From contig NZ_AUBU01000003.1 of assembly GCF_000429405.1 (NCBI RefSeq), positions 1 through 64,000 on the forward strand: a stretch of DNA of 64,000 nucleotides, read 5' to 3'. Under the pieces are notes generated by a model. It worked only from the letters and a program-made list of their open reading frames with translations, ran no database searches and was not told the DNA's origin. The DNA comes from Algoriphagus marincola DSM 16067. GTDB taxonomy: Bacteria; Bacteroidota; Bacteroidia; Cytophagales; Cyclobacteriaceae. The position numbers were made by a program, and so were the translations under genes. Positions 26,201-34,597 of this stretch are shown here, piece after piece. Numbering within the stretch: position 1 is the stretch's first letter; each line of letters begins with the position of its first letter.

Positions 26201-26227
26201 GCTACTCGAAGATTGGGTAGCATTTTT
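26201..26227 (+). terminator. Terminator of the beta-glucan locus
   Basis: A 7-bp stem (GCTACTC at 26201-26207 with GGGTAGC at 26215-26221, one G-T wobble) has a 7-base loop and is followed by a T-tract at 26223-26227. It lies 11 bases past the last GH17 stop codon and marks the end of the plus-strand transcript. Confidence 0.65.
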
Positions 26228-26309
26228 CTTCTTCAAGGTAAACCACAGTTTGAATTCTCGTCAAAAACATAGAATGTTTATATTTAACCTCTTGAGCGTA
26301 AGGCTTACT

Positions 26310-26783
26310 TTACGCCAATTCTCTCATCTTTTCTTGAAAGTCATATTGCAAATCTTCATGAAGTCCTGATATCAAGTTCTCAGCTTTTCTGATTTGAATT
26401 TCATATAGATTTTGGATCACAGGATGGCGATGAGCAAGATAATTGTACTCCTTTAATCGCTCACAAAAAAATAAAATCAACTCTGCCTGATCTTCCTTCT
26501 TTTTATTCAATTTCAAAAGCTTGTTCATTTTTCTACGAATAGCCTGAGCCGATTTTTTGGCATAATAGCCATGTTGGGTATTTGCTTTTTGAAATTCCAA
26601 TTCCAGCTCTTCTTTTGCCATTTCTAGGAATAGGCCGGGATTATCTTTTTCATGAAGTTTAAAAAATAGGTAAGCTTTATTGTCCCTACTGAATTTACTA
26701 AGCTCAGCGATCAACTCCACCAATTCCTGCTCATTTAGAAAGGAAAGGTCTTTTTTAAGCTGAGATAGACTTGGAAACTTCAT
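26310..26783 (-). CDS. Alpha-helical protein of unknown function
   Basis: A 157-residue, highly charged, all-helical soluble protein with no signal or membrane segment ('LKKDLSFLNEQELVELIAELSKFS', 'AQAIRRKMNKLLKLNKKKEDQ'). The helices could form a HEAT-like or four-helix arrangement. It follows the DUF819 membrane protein gene after 10 bases in the same direction, so it is probably the last gene of that three-gene operon. I do not recognise the family. Confidence 0.75.
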   Translation of the reverse strand: MKFPSLSQLKKDLSFLNEQELVELIAELSKFSRDNKAYLFFKLHEKDNPGLFLEMAKEELELEFQKANTQHGYYAKKSAQAIRRKMNKLLKLNKKKEDQAELILFFCERLKEYNYLAHRHPVIQNLYEIQIRKAENLISGLHEDLQYDFQEKMRELA

Positions 26784-26793
26784 GGATTCGATT

Positions 26794-27939
26794 TCAAATT
26801 ATCTGGAACAAGTAAATAGTCAACATTCCCCAAGCAGTACCTGTCACCATACTCAAAATTGCCAAAAGCACAGCATGAGGCATCAGATCTTTTCTGTAAG
26901 CAGCTGTAACAGCCGGAGCCGTGGAAATTCCTCCTAGATTAGCCATTGATGCGATAGGCACCCAAATTAAATTCAATTTTAGGGCTTTAGAAACGATAAT
27001 CATTCCCAAGAAGTGGAGAACCAACCATAGCAAAACGACAATCACGAAGGTAAGAGGTAAAGTTAAATTGCTAAAGTCAAGTTTCAATCCTAAAATGGCC
27101 ATCACTAATACGATACCTACTCCACCCAGTTTTAGTGAAAATGCTGCGTTCCAGTTTGGAATCAGATTGCCAAGCAACATCCCTAAAATGGATAAACTGA
27201 TGACAAGATTTAGAAAAGAGGGTTCGAGCAAATAGGCGATACCGGCAACGCTTAAAAATAGGACTGCGATAATCCCGGGATAAATTTTCTTTCCACTTCT
27301 GTTTTCCTCTGTAGCTAGATTCATTGGCAAAGGATCCTTAATACCCATTAATTCACTCAGCTTCTCCCCTTTTTTGATAAACTGAAACATAAGGATCGTC
27401 CAAATATTCACAAGGATGTTGTCTAATACCAATACAGAAAGAAAAACATTTTCGGGAGTTTGGGCCAGTTCTTTGAGAATTAACTGAGAGGTACTGCCAC
27501 CTATCCAACCACCTACAATAGGTACTAAACCCTTCCAGTATTCTTGATTTATAAATATTTGCTGTGAGTTTGGGGAGAAAAGGGATGCTCCTACAACCAA
27601 AATCACAGGAAGTGTTGCTATAAATAGACTTCCAGCAAAAAATAAAATTAGAGGTCGGGCTCCAACAATTGCTAGCTGCTTTAACGGTAAAGCAGACATT
27701 ACGGCCAAAAGTGTAATGGGAATGATCCAATTGCGGCTCCAATCATGAATAATCACTCCAGATAGATCCCAATTAAATGCATGTGTAAAGCAGGCAGGGA
27801 TAACATAGGCGAATAGTATAGCTGGAAACCAATTCAAGATTCCTTGAATAATAGGCTTTTTTACCTTATTGATTTTCAATACAAAAAATACAGTAACTAA
27901 AACAATTACTACAGCAAGAATATCTGGATAGGAGCTCAT
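26794..27939 (-). CDS. DUF819 (YjcL-like) membrane protein
   Basis: A 381-residue integral membrane protein with about ten hydrophobic helices. It belongs to the DUF819 family by the segments 'GLVPIVGGWIGGSTSQLILKE', 'VLVLDNILVNIWTILMF' and 'IPIASMANLGGISTAPAVTAAY', which recall cation/carboxylate transporters with an inverted repeat. I chose the ATG at 27939 because it overlaps the TGA of the preceding peptidase gene as TGATG, a usual translational coupling; the frame stays open to 27969. The coupling suggests it may carry a peptidase product or a related small compound (inference). Confidence 0.82.
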   Translation of the reverse strand: MSSYPDILAVVIVLVTVFFVLKINKVKKPIIQGILNWFPAILFAYVIPACFTHAFNWDLSGVIIHDWSRNWIIPITLLAVMSALPLKQLAIVGARPLILFFAGSLFIATLPVILVVGASLFSPNSQQIFINQEYWKGLVPIVGGWIGGSTSQLILKELAQTPENVFLSVLVLDNILVNIWTILMFQFIKKGEKLSELMGIKDPLPMNLATEENRSGKKIYPGIIAVLFLSVAGIAYLLEPSFLNLVISLSILGMLLGNLIPNWNAAFSLKLGGVGIVLVMAILGLKLDFSNLTLPLTFVIVVLLWLVLHFLGMIIVSKALKLNLIWVPIASMANLGGISTAPAVTAAYRKDLMPHAVLLAILSMVTGTAWGMLTIYLFQII

Positions 27940-29450
27940 CAAAATTCTTGAGTTAATATTCCTAGGCAAGTCTGAATTCCTTCCAAATAGTTACCGATTC
28001 GGATATTTTCATTCGGTCCATGAATGTTGTTATCAGGATTTGGAATGCGAACCGAAACAGCTGGCGCTCCCAAGATATTAATAAAAGGTGCCATCGGTTG
28101 AGAGCCGCCCGTTTGGCGGGTTTTAATATATTTTTCACCAAAGACATGACGCATTCCACGGTCCAGCCAATTTGCAAAATCAGAATCCATAGCTGACCTA
28201 AAAGGCTGAGAGCCATTTCTACTTTGGAAAGAAGCGATCTTGGAATAGGTCTTTCTTTCGAGCTCGGTTGGTTCATCACCTTCAATTAAATAGAAACCTT
28301 GATCTAAAATGAACTGCTTCAAAAGCGCCAACTGCCTTTCATTGGGAGTTTCTTTTACTGTTCGCATATCTATCTCCACTACCGCTTGAGCAGGAATCAG
28401 TGTCCGAACCTCCTTTCCCGTCCAGCCAGCACTTATCCCCCGGATATTCAGAGAAGGATACTGCAGGGCTTCCTGATAGTTTCTTCCAACTTTTTCGGCT
28501 TCAGCGAATCCCATTTCCAGGGCCATGACTTCATTATCCTCAGGTATCTCAGACATCGCTTTTAAATCTGTCTCAGAAATGGAAACTCCATCATAAAAAC
28601 CAGGTATCAAAACTCTACCACCTTCATCCTTCATAGCGGTTAAGAGTCTTGAAAGTTGGAATACGGGATTGGGTGCAAAATTGCCATATTGGCCGCTATG
28701 GAGGTTATTTGATGCACCAAAGACCTTAATTGTAGCTGTCACTATTCCTCTTGCTCCAAAAGTTAGGTTGGGAAGATTGGAAAAATGCCGAGTTCCGTCC
28801 ATGATCAAAATTCCATCAGATTGAAATAAGGCTTTGTTTTCTTCCACAATTGGAGCCAATTCCGGAGAACTTATTTCCTCCTGAAAATCCAAAATAAACT
28901 TCAGATTTATGGTGGGTTCTATACCCTTTTCTTTCAGTATTTTCAATGCTGTGAAAAAAGCCATGGTAGGACCTTTTGAATCAGATGAAGAACGAGCAAA
29001 TATCTTCCATTCAGGATTAATTATTTCATCCAAAGAATCCCAGGAAATAGATTGCCATTTTCCATTCATCTCTTCCATGAGTTCAGGAATGTAGGGACTC
29101 TTTTGGTTCCAAGCGGTCGAATCCACTGGTTGACCATCCACTTGCATGTATACAAGAATAGTCTTCTTTTCTGGATCTAATTTCCCCTGCGCAAATAAGT
29201 GAGGGATTCCATTTCCAGTCAAAATTTGTGTTTGGAAGCCTAGATTCTCCAGTTCCGCCTGGGTCCAGTTAAGATTGAGAGAAATATCCTCATCTATTTT
29301 ACCATTGTTTGGGAGACTTAAATATTCTCGAAATTCAAGTAAAGAAGCTCTTAAATTCGATTCAGAGGAAGTTATTATTTCGGTTCTTGATAGCTGTCCA
29401 AAGGCAAGCTGAGAAGCGAAAAAAAAGGCAGCAAAAAACGATTTCCGCAT
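27939..29450 (-). CDS. Exported M20-family peptidase with an altered zinc ligand
   Basis: A 503-residue protein with a signal peptide (about 1-19). The M20 core is clear: 'ILVYMQVDGQPVDSTAWNQ' (about 98-116), 'ARSSSDSKG' with Asp157, 'FQEEISS' with Glu191/Glu192, a dimerisation domain with 'NNLHSGQYGN', and a late 'IHGPNENI' histidine. In the first motif the usual zinc-binding His of 'GHxD' is Gln103, while Asp105 is kept. Either a subfamily with changed metal binding or a non-hydrolytic relative is possible. It is the first gene of an operon with a DUF819 transporter-like protein. Substrates are likely dipeptides or N-acyl amino acids. Confidence 0.85.
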   Translation of the reverse strand: MRKSFFAAFFFASQLAFGQLSRTEIITSSESNLRASLLEFREYLSLPNNGKIDEDISLNLNWTQAELENLGFQTQILTGNGIPHLFAQGKLDPEKKTILVYMQVDGQPVDSTAWNQKSPYIPELMEEMNGKWQSISWDSLDEIINPEWKIFARSSSDSKGPTMAFFTALKILKEKGIEPTINLKFILDFQEEISSPELAPIVEENKALFQSDGILIMDGTRHFSNLPNLTFGARGIVTATIKVFGASNNLHSGQYGNFAPNPVFQLSRLLTAMKDEGGRVLIPGFYDGVSISETDLKAMSEIPEDNEVMALEMGFAEAEKVGRNYQEALQYPSLNIRGISAGWTGKEVRTLIPAQAVVEIDMRTVKETPNERQLALLKQFILDQGFYLIEGDEPTELERKTYSKIASFQSRNGSQPFRSAMDSDFANWLDRGMRHVFGEKYIKTRQTGGSQPMAPFINILGAPAVSVRIPNPDNNIHGPNENIRIGNYLEGIQTCLGILTQEF

Positions 29451-29540
29451 AAATGATGTTTTTGAATTGGAATTTAGGAATCTTTGGATAATTCAAAAGC
29501 CTTGATAAGAATCAAATAATGTGATTTTCAATCATGCTGC

Positions 29541-29571
29541 TTGAATCAAAGATTGGGATTAGCTAAGTTTA
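29541..29571 (+). promoter_or_regulatory. Possible promoter of the sterol desaturase family gene
   Basis: TTG at 29541-29543 and TAAGTTTA at 29564-29571 are 20 bases apart and match the Bacteroidota -33/-7 pattern except for the final base of the -7 box. The start codon follows 20 bases after the box. Confidence 0.4.
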
Positions 29572-29590
29572 TTTTAGAAATATTATCTAA

Positions 29591-30850
29591 ATGGAATCCT
29601 ACGGCAAAATATTATTAATCGCGATGCCAGCTTTTTTTGTGCTGGTATTGTTTGAAAAATTCTGGGGAGTTTGGAAAGGCAATGACACAGTCCCTGTAAA
29701 TGACATGATTTCCAGCCTAAGCTCCGGCATCACTAATGTGACCAAAGATGTCCTGGGGCTCAGTATCGTTATCATTTCCTATGATTGGTTGTTTTCCAAG
29801 TTTGCCATATTTCAAATCGAAGCAACATGGCTAGTCTATGTAATTGCCTTTTTTGCTCTGGATTTTGCAGGTTATTGGACTCATAGAATTGCCCATGAGT
29901 ATAATTTGTTTTGGAACAATCACATCATCCATCACAGCTCGGAGGAGTTCAACTTGGCATGTGCTCTCAGGCAAAGTATTTCTTCCATCGTAAAGATTTT
30001 CGCTGTTTTCTTGATTCCTGCTGCCTTTTTTGGAGTTCCTCCTCAAGTTATCGCCATTGTGGCACCTTTACATTTATTTGCCCAGTTTTGGTACCATACT
30101 CGCCATATCGGCAAAATGGGTTTCTTGGAAAAAATCATCGTAACCCCCTCCCACCACCGGGTTCATCATGCCATCAATCCCGAGTATTTGGATAAAAACT
30201 ACGGACAGATATTTATTTTTTGGGACAGATGGTTTGGGACCTATCAGGAAGAGCAAGATGATATTCCTGCTGTTTACGGGGTTACCAGACCTGTAAGAAC
30301 CTGGAATCCTATTAAAATCAACTTCATGCACCTTTGGCTTCTGATTAAAGACGCCTGGCGCACCAAAAACTGGGCTGATAAATTCAAAATTTGGTTTATG
30401 CCCTTGGGATGGCGTCCAGAAGACGTAGCTGAAAAGTACCCTGTCAACAAAATCAGTGATGTCTATAACTTTGAAAAGTACAATCCCTTTCTATCCAAAG
30501 GCATGCTGGTTTGGAGCTTTGCGCAACTGATTGTTCTTCTTTTGTTGCTGAGTTACTTATTTGGAAATATCTCCACCATTGGTGCACCAGATATATTCTA
30601 TTATGGTGGTTTTGTGTTTTTGACAGTCTTCGCTTATACAGAACTGATGGATCGCAACCCCAATGCTTGGGCTTGGGAATTATTAAAGTCAGCCTACGCA
30701 TTCTATTTCATCATTTCGACCGGTGATTGGTTTGATTTGAATAAGTTTTTGCCAGGATCGATTTATATTTTTGCAGGGTATTTAGTGCTCTCTACTTTAT
30801 TTTCGATTTGGTTTTCCTTCAGAAAAGAAAGGCTCCAACTCGCCAATTAA
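29591..30850 (+). CDS. Sterol desaturase / fatty acid hydroxylase family protein
   Basis: A 419-residue membrane enzyme of the non-haem di-iron hydroxylase family. The histidine clusters that bind iron are visible: 'HRIAHE' and 'HIIHHSSEEFN' (about 100-125) and 'HHRVHHAINPEYLDKNYG' (about 195-212). Hydrophobic helices precede and follow. An extra C-terminal part (about 300-419) adds several more membrane helices, longer than the minimal family domain of about 280 residues. It probably hydroxylates a lipid chain in the inner membrane. It is a single gene; the substrate is unknown. Confidence 0.9.
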   Translation: MESYGKILLIAMPAFFVLVLFEKFWGVWKGNDTVPVNDMISSLSSGITNVTKDVLGLSIVIISYDWLFSKFAIFQIEATWLVYVIAFFALDFAGYWTHRIAHEYNLFWNNHIIHHSSEEFNLACALRQSISSIVKIFAVFLIPAAFFGVPPQVIAIVAPLHLFAQFWYHTRHIGKMGFLEKIIVTPSHHRVHHAINPEYLDKNYGQIFIFWDRWFGTYQEEQDDIPAVYGVTRPVRTWNPIKINFMHLWLLIKDAWRTKNWADKFKIWFMPLGWRPEDVAEKYPVNKISDVYNFEKYNPFLSKGMLVWSFAQLIVLLLLLSYLFGNISTIGAPDIFYYGGFVFLTVFAYTELMDRNPNAWAWELLKSAYAFYFIISTGDWFDLNKFLPGSIYIFAGYLVLSTLFSIWFSFRKERLQLAN

Positions 30851-30884
30851 TCCGAAGAATAGATATAAAATCGAACAGAATTTA

Positions 30885-30990
30885 AGTAATGCACATAGAA
30901 GGATGCCCTGAGGAATCGGGGAAAATGTGCGACCTTCCTACCATAGTCAGAGATTACATCCCAACCTTGCAGTACGGGAGAAGTTCTGAC
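30885..30990 (+). ncRNA. Possible structured 5' leader of xdhC (unassigned)
   Basis: The gap before the XdhC gene is more GC-rich than other gaps here and has interlocking complementary words. GCACAT (30891-30896) pairs with ATGTGC (30925-30930), and GAAGG (30898-30902) pairs with CCTTC (30933-30937), which together give a pseudoknot order. CCC (30906-30908) can pair with GGG (30918-30920) inside. It does not match riboswitch classes I know by eye. It could be a cis-regulatory RNA or chance pairing. Confidence 0.3.
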
Positions 30991-31014
30991 CGCCAATAGA
31001 CAGATTAAAAACTG

Positions 31015-32133
31015 ATGAAAGAATTCAAACAAATCGTAGAAGCATACGAAAACTGTAAAGAATTAGGTAAAAAGGCAGCACTAGCTACTGTGGTACAGGT
31101 TATCGGCTCGGCTTATCGTCGTCCTGGTGCAAGGATGCTGGTCACTGAAGATGGAAATCTGACTGGAGCTATTAGTGGCGGCTGTCTTGAAGGAGATGCG
31201 CTTAGAAAAGCGCAGATGGTCATTTTCCAGCAAAAGTCCATGCTCGTGACCTATGACACCACGGATGAAGATGATCAAAAGTTTGGTGTAGGACTAGGCT
31301 GCAATGGGATTATTCACGTTCTCATTGAGCCGTTGGATTTTCTGGACCAATCGAATCCTGTGGAGCTGATCAAAGAAGCCGTCAAAGGGAGAGAAACCTC
31401 CCTCTTGTTGACACTGTTTTCAGTTCCAAACTCACGCTCAGAGCAAATTGGGACGGTTTTTCTACAAAAAGGGAATCATCAATACGGAAATACAGAGAGG
31501 ATTCATTCGCAGCTTTGGCTCAAATTGAAACATGAGATTCAGGCTTTTGACCAAAATACAAGTCAAATCCATGTTTATCCAGAATTTGATGAATTATCCG
31601 TTTTTTTTGAATTGGTAAAACCTTCAGTTCGCTTATTACTTTTTGGTGCTGGAAATGATACGATTCCAGTTGCTAAGCTTGCAGAATTGCTAGGCTTTGA
31701 ATTGATACTTATCGATGGCCGAAAGACTATGGCCACTCCTGCCCGTTTCCCTTCAGCCAAAGAGATTATCGTGTCTCCTGCGGATGAACTGGAAAGTAAA
31801 ATCGAGTGTGATTTGAATACAGTCGCTTTATTGATGACCCATAATTTTGAATATGAGGTAGCTGTTTTGGCGGATTTACAGAAGTATATGATTCCCTACA
31901 TTGGAATATTAGGGCCTAAGAAAAAGACCGAAAAGCTAATCGACAGGCTTCAAAGTCAGGGCATGAAAGTTTCTAAAGAAAACCTGTATGCTCCTATTGG
32001 TCTGGAAATAGGCGCAGAAACTTCAGAAGAAATCGCACTCTCAATTCTTGCAGAGATAAAGGCTGTCTTGAATAAAAAACAACCGATTTTTTTACGGGAT
32101 AAGCAAGGCCCTATTCACGAAATAGGGGTATGA
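31015..32133 (+). CDS. xdhC: XdhC/CoxI-family molybdenum cofactor insertion protein
   Basis: A 372-residue protein of the XdhC/CoxI family, which matures and delivers molybdenum cofactor to xanthine-dehydrogenase-type enzymes. The N-terminal XdhC/CoxI domain has 'ATVVQVIGSAYRRPGARMLV' and 'GAISGGCLEGDALRKA'. The C-terminal Rossmann-like domain has 'RLLLFGAGNDTIPVAKLAELLG'. Its stop overlaps the MobA-like gene by 4 bases (ATGA), so the two are translated together. The likely client is the molybdopterin oxidoreductase pair at 38338-40961. Confidence 0.9.
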   Translation: MKEFKQIVEAYENCKELGKKAALATVVQVIGSAYRRPGARMLVTEDGNLTGAISGGCLEGDALRKAQMVIFQQKSMLVTYDTTDEDDQKFGVGLGCNGIIHVLIEPLDFLDQSNPVELIKEAVKGRETSLLLTLFSVPNSRSEQIGTVFLQKGNHQYGNTERIHSQLWLKLKHEIQAFDQNTSQIHVYPEFDELSVFFELVKPSVRLLLFGAGNDTIPVAKLAELLGFELILIDGRKTMATPARFPSAKEIIVSPADELESKIECDLNTVALLMTHNFEYEVAVLADLQKYMIPYIGILGPKKKTEKLIDRLQSQGMKVSKENLYAPIGLEIGAETSEEIALSILAEIKAVLNKKQPIFLRDKQGPIHEIGV

Positions 32134-32720
32134 AAACAGGATTGATTATCTTGGCTGCAGGTTCATCCTCTCGTTTAGGAAGACCAAAGCAATTAATTGA
32201 AATTCAGCGAAAAACATTAATACAGAGAGCTGTAGATTACGCTTTAAAAAGTAAATCTAACTCATCGATTGTCGTATTGGGATGGAATCCTGAATTGATC
32301 CGAAGTGGCTTTGATTCAAGTCGAATACCTAGCGTCATCAATGAAAATTGGGAAGAAGGAATGGCTTCCAGTATGCAGGTTGGACTTCGGTATTTAATTC
32401 AAAAAGATCAAATAGATCAGGTTATTTTGATGCTTTGTGATCAGCCCTTTGTAGAGGCAAAGCTTTTGGATCAGTTGATTTTAGCCAAGAAAGAAAGCGA
32501 TAAAGGAATTGTAGCCTGTGCTTATTCTGAAACCTTGGGAGTACCTGCACTTTTTGATCAAAAGTACTTCGAAGAAATGCTTGCCTTAAAAGGTTCAGAG
32601 GGAGCTAAAAAGGTCATTTTGAAGAATAGAGAAGATGTTTTTGCAATAGACTTTCCACTTGGAAAGATCGATTTGGATACGGAAGCCGATATTGAAAGAT
32701 TGAAGGATTTGAGGTCTTGA
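32130..32720 (+). CDS. MobA-like molybdenum cofactor nucleotidyltransferase
   Basis: A 196-residue NTP transferase of the MobA/MocA family. The nucleotide-binding start 'LILAAGSSSRLGRPKQLI' and the acidic motif 'VILMLCDQPFVEAKLLDQLI' are intact. The family attaches CMP or GMP to molybdopterin; proteins paired with XdhC and xanthine-dehydrogenase-type enzymes are usually the cytidylyltransferase (MocA) type, which is my preferred reading. It is coupled to the xdhC gene by an ATGA overlap. Confidence 0.88.
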   Translation: MKTGLIILAAGSSSRLGRPKQLIEIQRKTLIQRAVDYALKSKSNSSIVVLGWNPELIRSGFDSSRIPSVINENWEEGMASSMQVGLRYLIQKDQIDQVILMLCDQPFVEAKLLDQLILAKKESDKGIVACAYSETLGVPALFDQKYFEEMLALKGSEGAKKVILKNREDVFAIDFPLGKIDLDTEADIERLKDLRS

Positions 32721-32747
32721 AGATTTCACTTTCCATTATATTCGTAT

Positions 32748-33356
32748 CTACTCGATATTATGAAAAAATTCCTTCAAATCCAGGATAAACCCCTCAATCA
32801 CATTAGATTTTACCACATCACCTGAGGTCATCATCCGGGAAGTGACGTACCTTTTATCTATAAGGGTGTTAATTGTAAAGGTTTGATTTTCAGGTGAAAC
32901 GATCCAATATTCTTTTACTTCCTGAGACTCGTAAAGATCGAATTTGTATCGTAACTCTGTTTCATTATTGCTAGGTGAAAGGATTTCTACAATTAAATCC
33001 GGAGCACCCAAACAACCTCTGTCGTCCAACTTATCAAAATCGCAAATCACGCAGATATCAGGTTGAACCACGTCGAATATTTGACTGTCTTCATTAGATG
33101 TCTTTGGAAACCGAACATCAAAAGGAGCTTCGTAAACTTGGCATCTTTTACCTTCCAAAAAAGTATAAAATTTGGTAGCGAGTTTCAAAGATATTCTTTG
33201 ATGAATTCTTTTTGGTGCGGCAGCGGCTTTTTTGAAGATCTTTCCTCTAATCAGTTCAACTACTTCATCAAACTGCCAAGTCAAATAATCTGAATAGGAA
33301 TAGCGACCGTATTCGACATCAGGTTCTTTCGCTATGATTTGTTTTTTCCTTTCCAT
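32748..33356 (-). CDS. Uma2-family (DUF820) putative restriction-like nuclease
   Basis: A 202-residue protein of the Uma2/DUF820 family with a PD-(D/E)xK nuclease-like core: 'YDAPFDVRFP'-type strand ('QVYEAPFDVRFPKTS'), 'QPDICVICDFDKLDDRG', and the catalytic run 'APDLIVEILSPSN' with 'YKFDLYESQEVKEYWIVSPE'. Such proteins are common and of uncertain role. Single gene on the minus strand, cytosolic, with no partner nearby. Confidence 0.88.
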   Translation of the reverse strand: MERKKQIIAKEPDVEYGRYSYSDYLTWQFDEVVELIRGKIFKKAAAAPKRIHQRISLKLATKFYTFLEGKRCQVYEAPFDVRFPKTSNEDSQIFDVVQPDICVICDFDKLDDRGCLGAPDLIVEILSPSNNETELRYKFDLYESQEVKEYWIVSPENQTFTINTLIDKRYVTSRMMTSGDVVKSNVIEGFILDLKEFFHNIE

Positions 33357-33387
33357 AACCTAAATATACTGATTTCAAGCATTTTAA

Positions 33388-34542
33388 TTAAGTTGAAATA
33401 ACAGTTCTCAAGTCATGGATAACGGATTTTACCCAATCGATTGCCTGATCAATGTCTGTCTCACATGTACTTTTTCCCAGCGAAAATCGAATGGAGGCCC
33501 TACCCAAATCCGAATCTAATCCCATTGCAGCTAATACATGGCTCGGTTTGGGAGAAATAGAGGTACAGGCTGACCCAGAGCTCACCGCTATTTTTTGATT
33601 GAGTCTTTTCAGCAACTCCTCCCCTTCCACTCCACCAAAAGCAATATTGCTTACGTGCGGCAAACGATTTTCTTGACTCCCATTCAAATAAGTGTTAGAA
33701 ATCTCCAAAAGACTCTTTTCCAATTGATCACGCAAGGCTTTAAGCCGATTTCCTTCAGCTTCCATTTCGTTCATTCGAATTTCTGCTGCTTTGCCAAAGC
33801 CAACAATTCCGGGCACATTGAGCGTTCCGCTTCGCATTCCTTTTTCATGACCTCCTCCATGGATTTGAGCCAGAGGCTTTGGCAATTCATGATTATGACG
33901 CACATACAAAGCCCCAACCCCTTTGGGTCCATAAAACTTGTGTGCCGAAATAGCCATCAAATGAATGCCTTTTGTGAAAACAGGAATTTTCCCTGCGGCC
34001 TGAACAGCATCACTCATCAAAATAATTTCTTTTGAAGCGGCTAGGTGGGCGATTTTATCCATGGGATGAATAATTCCAGTCTCATTATTGGCCCACATCA
34101 GACAGATCATCTTGGTATGAGGTAGAATGGATTTTCCCAATTCCTCCAAATCAATATTTCCCTGATAATCAACGGCTAAATAAGTCACCTCTCCTCCCCT
34201 TTTCTCAAGTTCAGCAAAGGTGTCCAAAACTGCTTTATGCTCTGTTTGAGCAGTTATATAATGCTGCTTTTCCCCAAAATAAGCTTCGAAAACCCCTTTA
34301 ATTCCGAGGTTAATAGCTTCGGTAGCTCCTGAAGTAAAAATAATTTCTTTTGCCCGAGCACCTATCAAATTTGCCACTTTTTCCCGTGCTTCTTCTACCG
34401 CATTCTCAGCCATCCAGCCATGGGGATGACTTTTGCTGGCAGCATTTCCAAAATGATCCTGAAAGTACGGGAGCATTGCCTCGACTACTTCAGGTGCACA
34501 AGGAGTGGTAGCATTATAATCGAGGTAAATTGGGTAGTTCAT
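33388..34542 (-). CDS. Cysteine desulfurase (NifS/IscS type)
   Basis: A 384-residue PLP enzyme that takes sulfur from cysteine for iron-sulfur clusters, thionucleosides or molybdenum cofactor. The start 'MNYPIYLDYNATTPCAPEVV' is typical. PLP binds Lys202 in 'ISAHKFYGPKGVG', and the sulfur-carrying Cys326 lies in 'VSSGSACTS'. 'TEHKAVLDTF' is also conserved. No scaffold gene (iscU/sufE) is adjacent. The nearby molybdenum enzymes may be one user of its sulfur, since such enzymes need sulfurated cofactor (inference). Confidence 0.92.
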   Translation of the reverse strand: MNYPIYLDYNATTPCAPEVVEAMLPYFQDHFGNAASKSHPHGWMAENAVEEAREKVANLIGARAKEIIFTSGATEAINLGIKGVFEAYFGEKQHYITAQTEHKAVLDTFAELEKRGGEVTYLAVDYQGNIDLEELGKSILPHTKMICLMWANNETGIIHPMDKIAHLAASKEIILMSDAVQAAGKIPVFTKGIHLMAISAHKFYGPKGVGALYVRHNHELPKPLAQIHGGGHEKGMRSGTLNVPGIVGFGKAAEIRMNEMEAEGNRLKALRDQLEKSLLEISNTYLNGSQENRLPHVSNIAFGGVEGEELLKRLNQKIAVSSGSACTSISPKPSHVLAAMGLDSDLGRASIRFSLGKSTCETDIDQAIDWVKSVIHDLRTVIST

Positions 34543-34597
34543 TGCCTGAAATTAAAAAATTCCATTCGCTATTAAATACCTGCACCAAAACATGTCT

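Noticed and set aside
30885..30990. A cobalamin or Moco riboswitch before xdhC
   Set aside because: The core sequences of those classes, as I know them, are not there. The region is kept only as an unassigned structured leader candidate.
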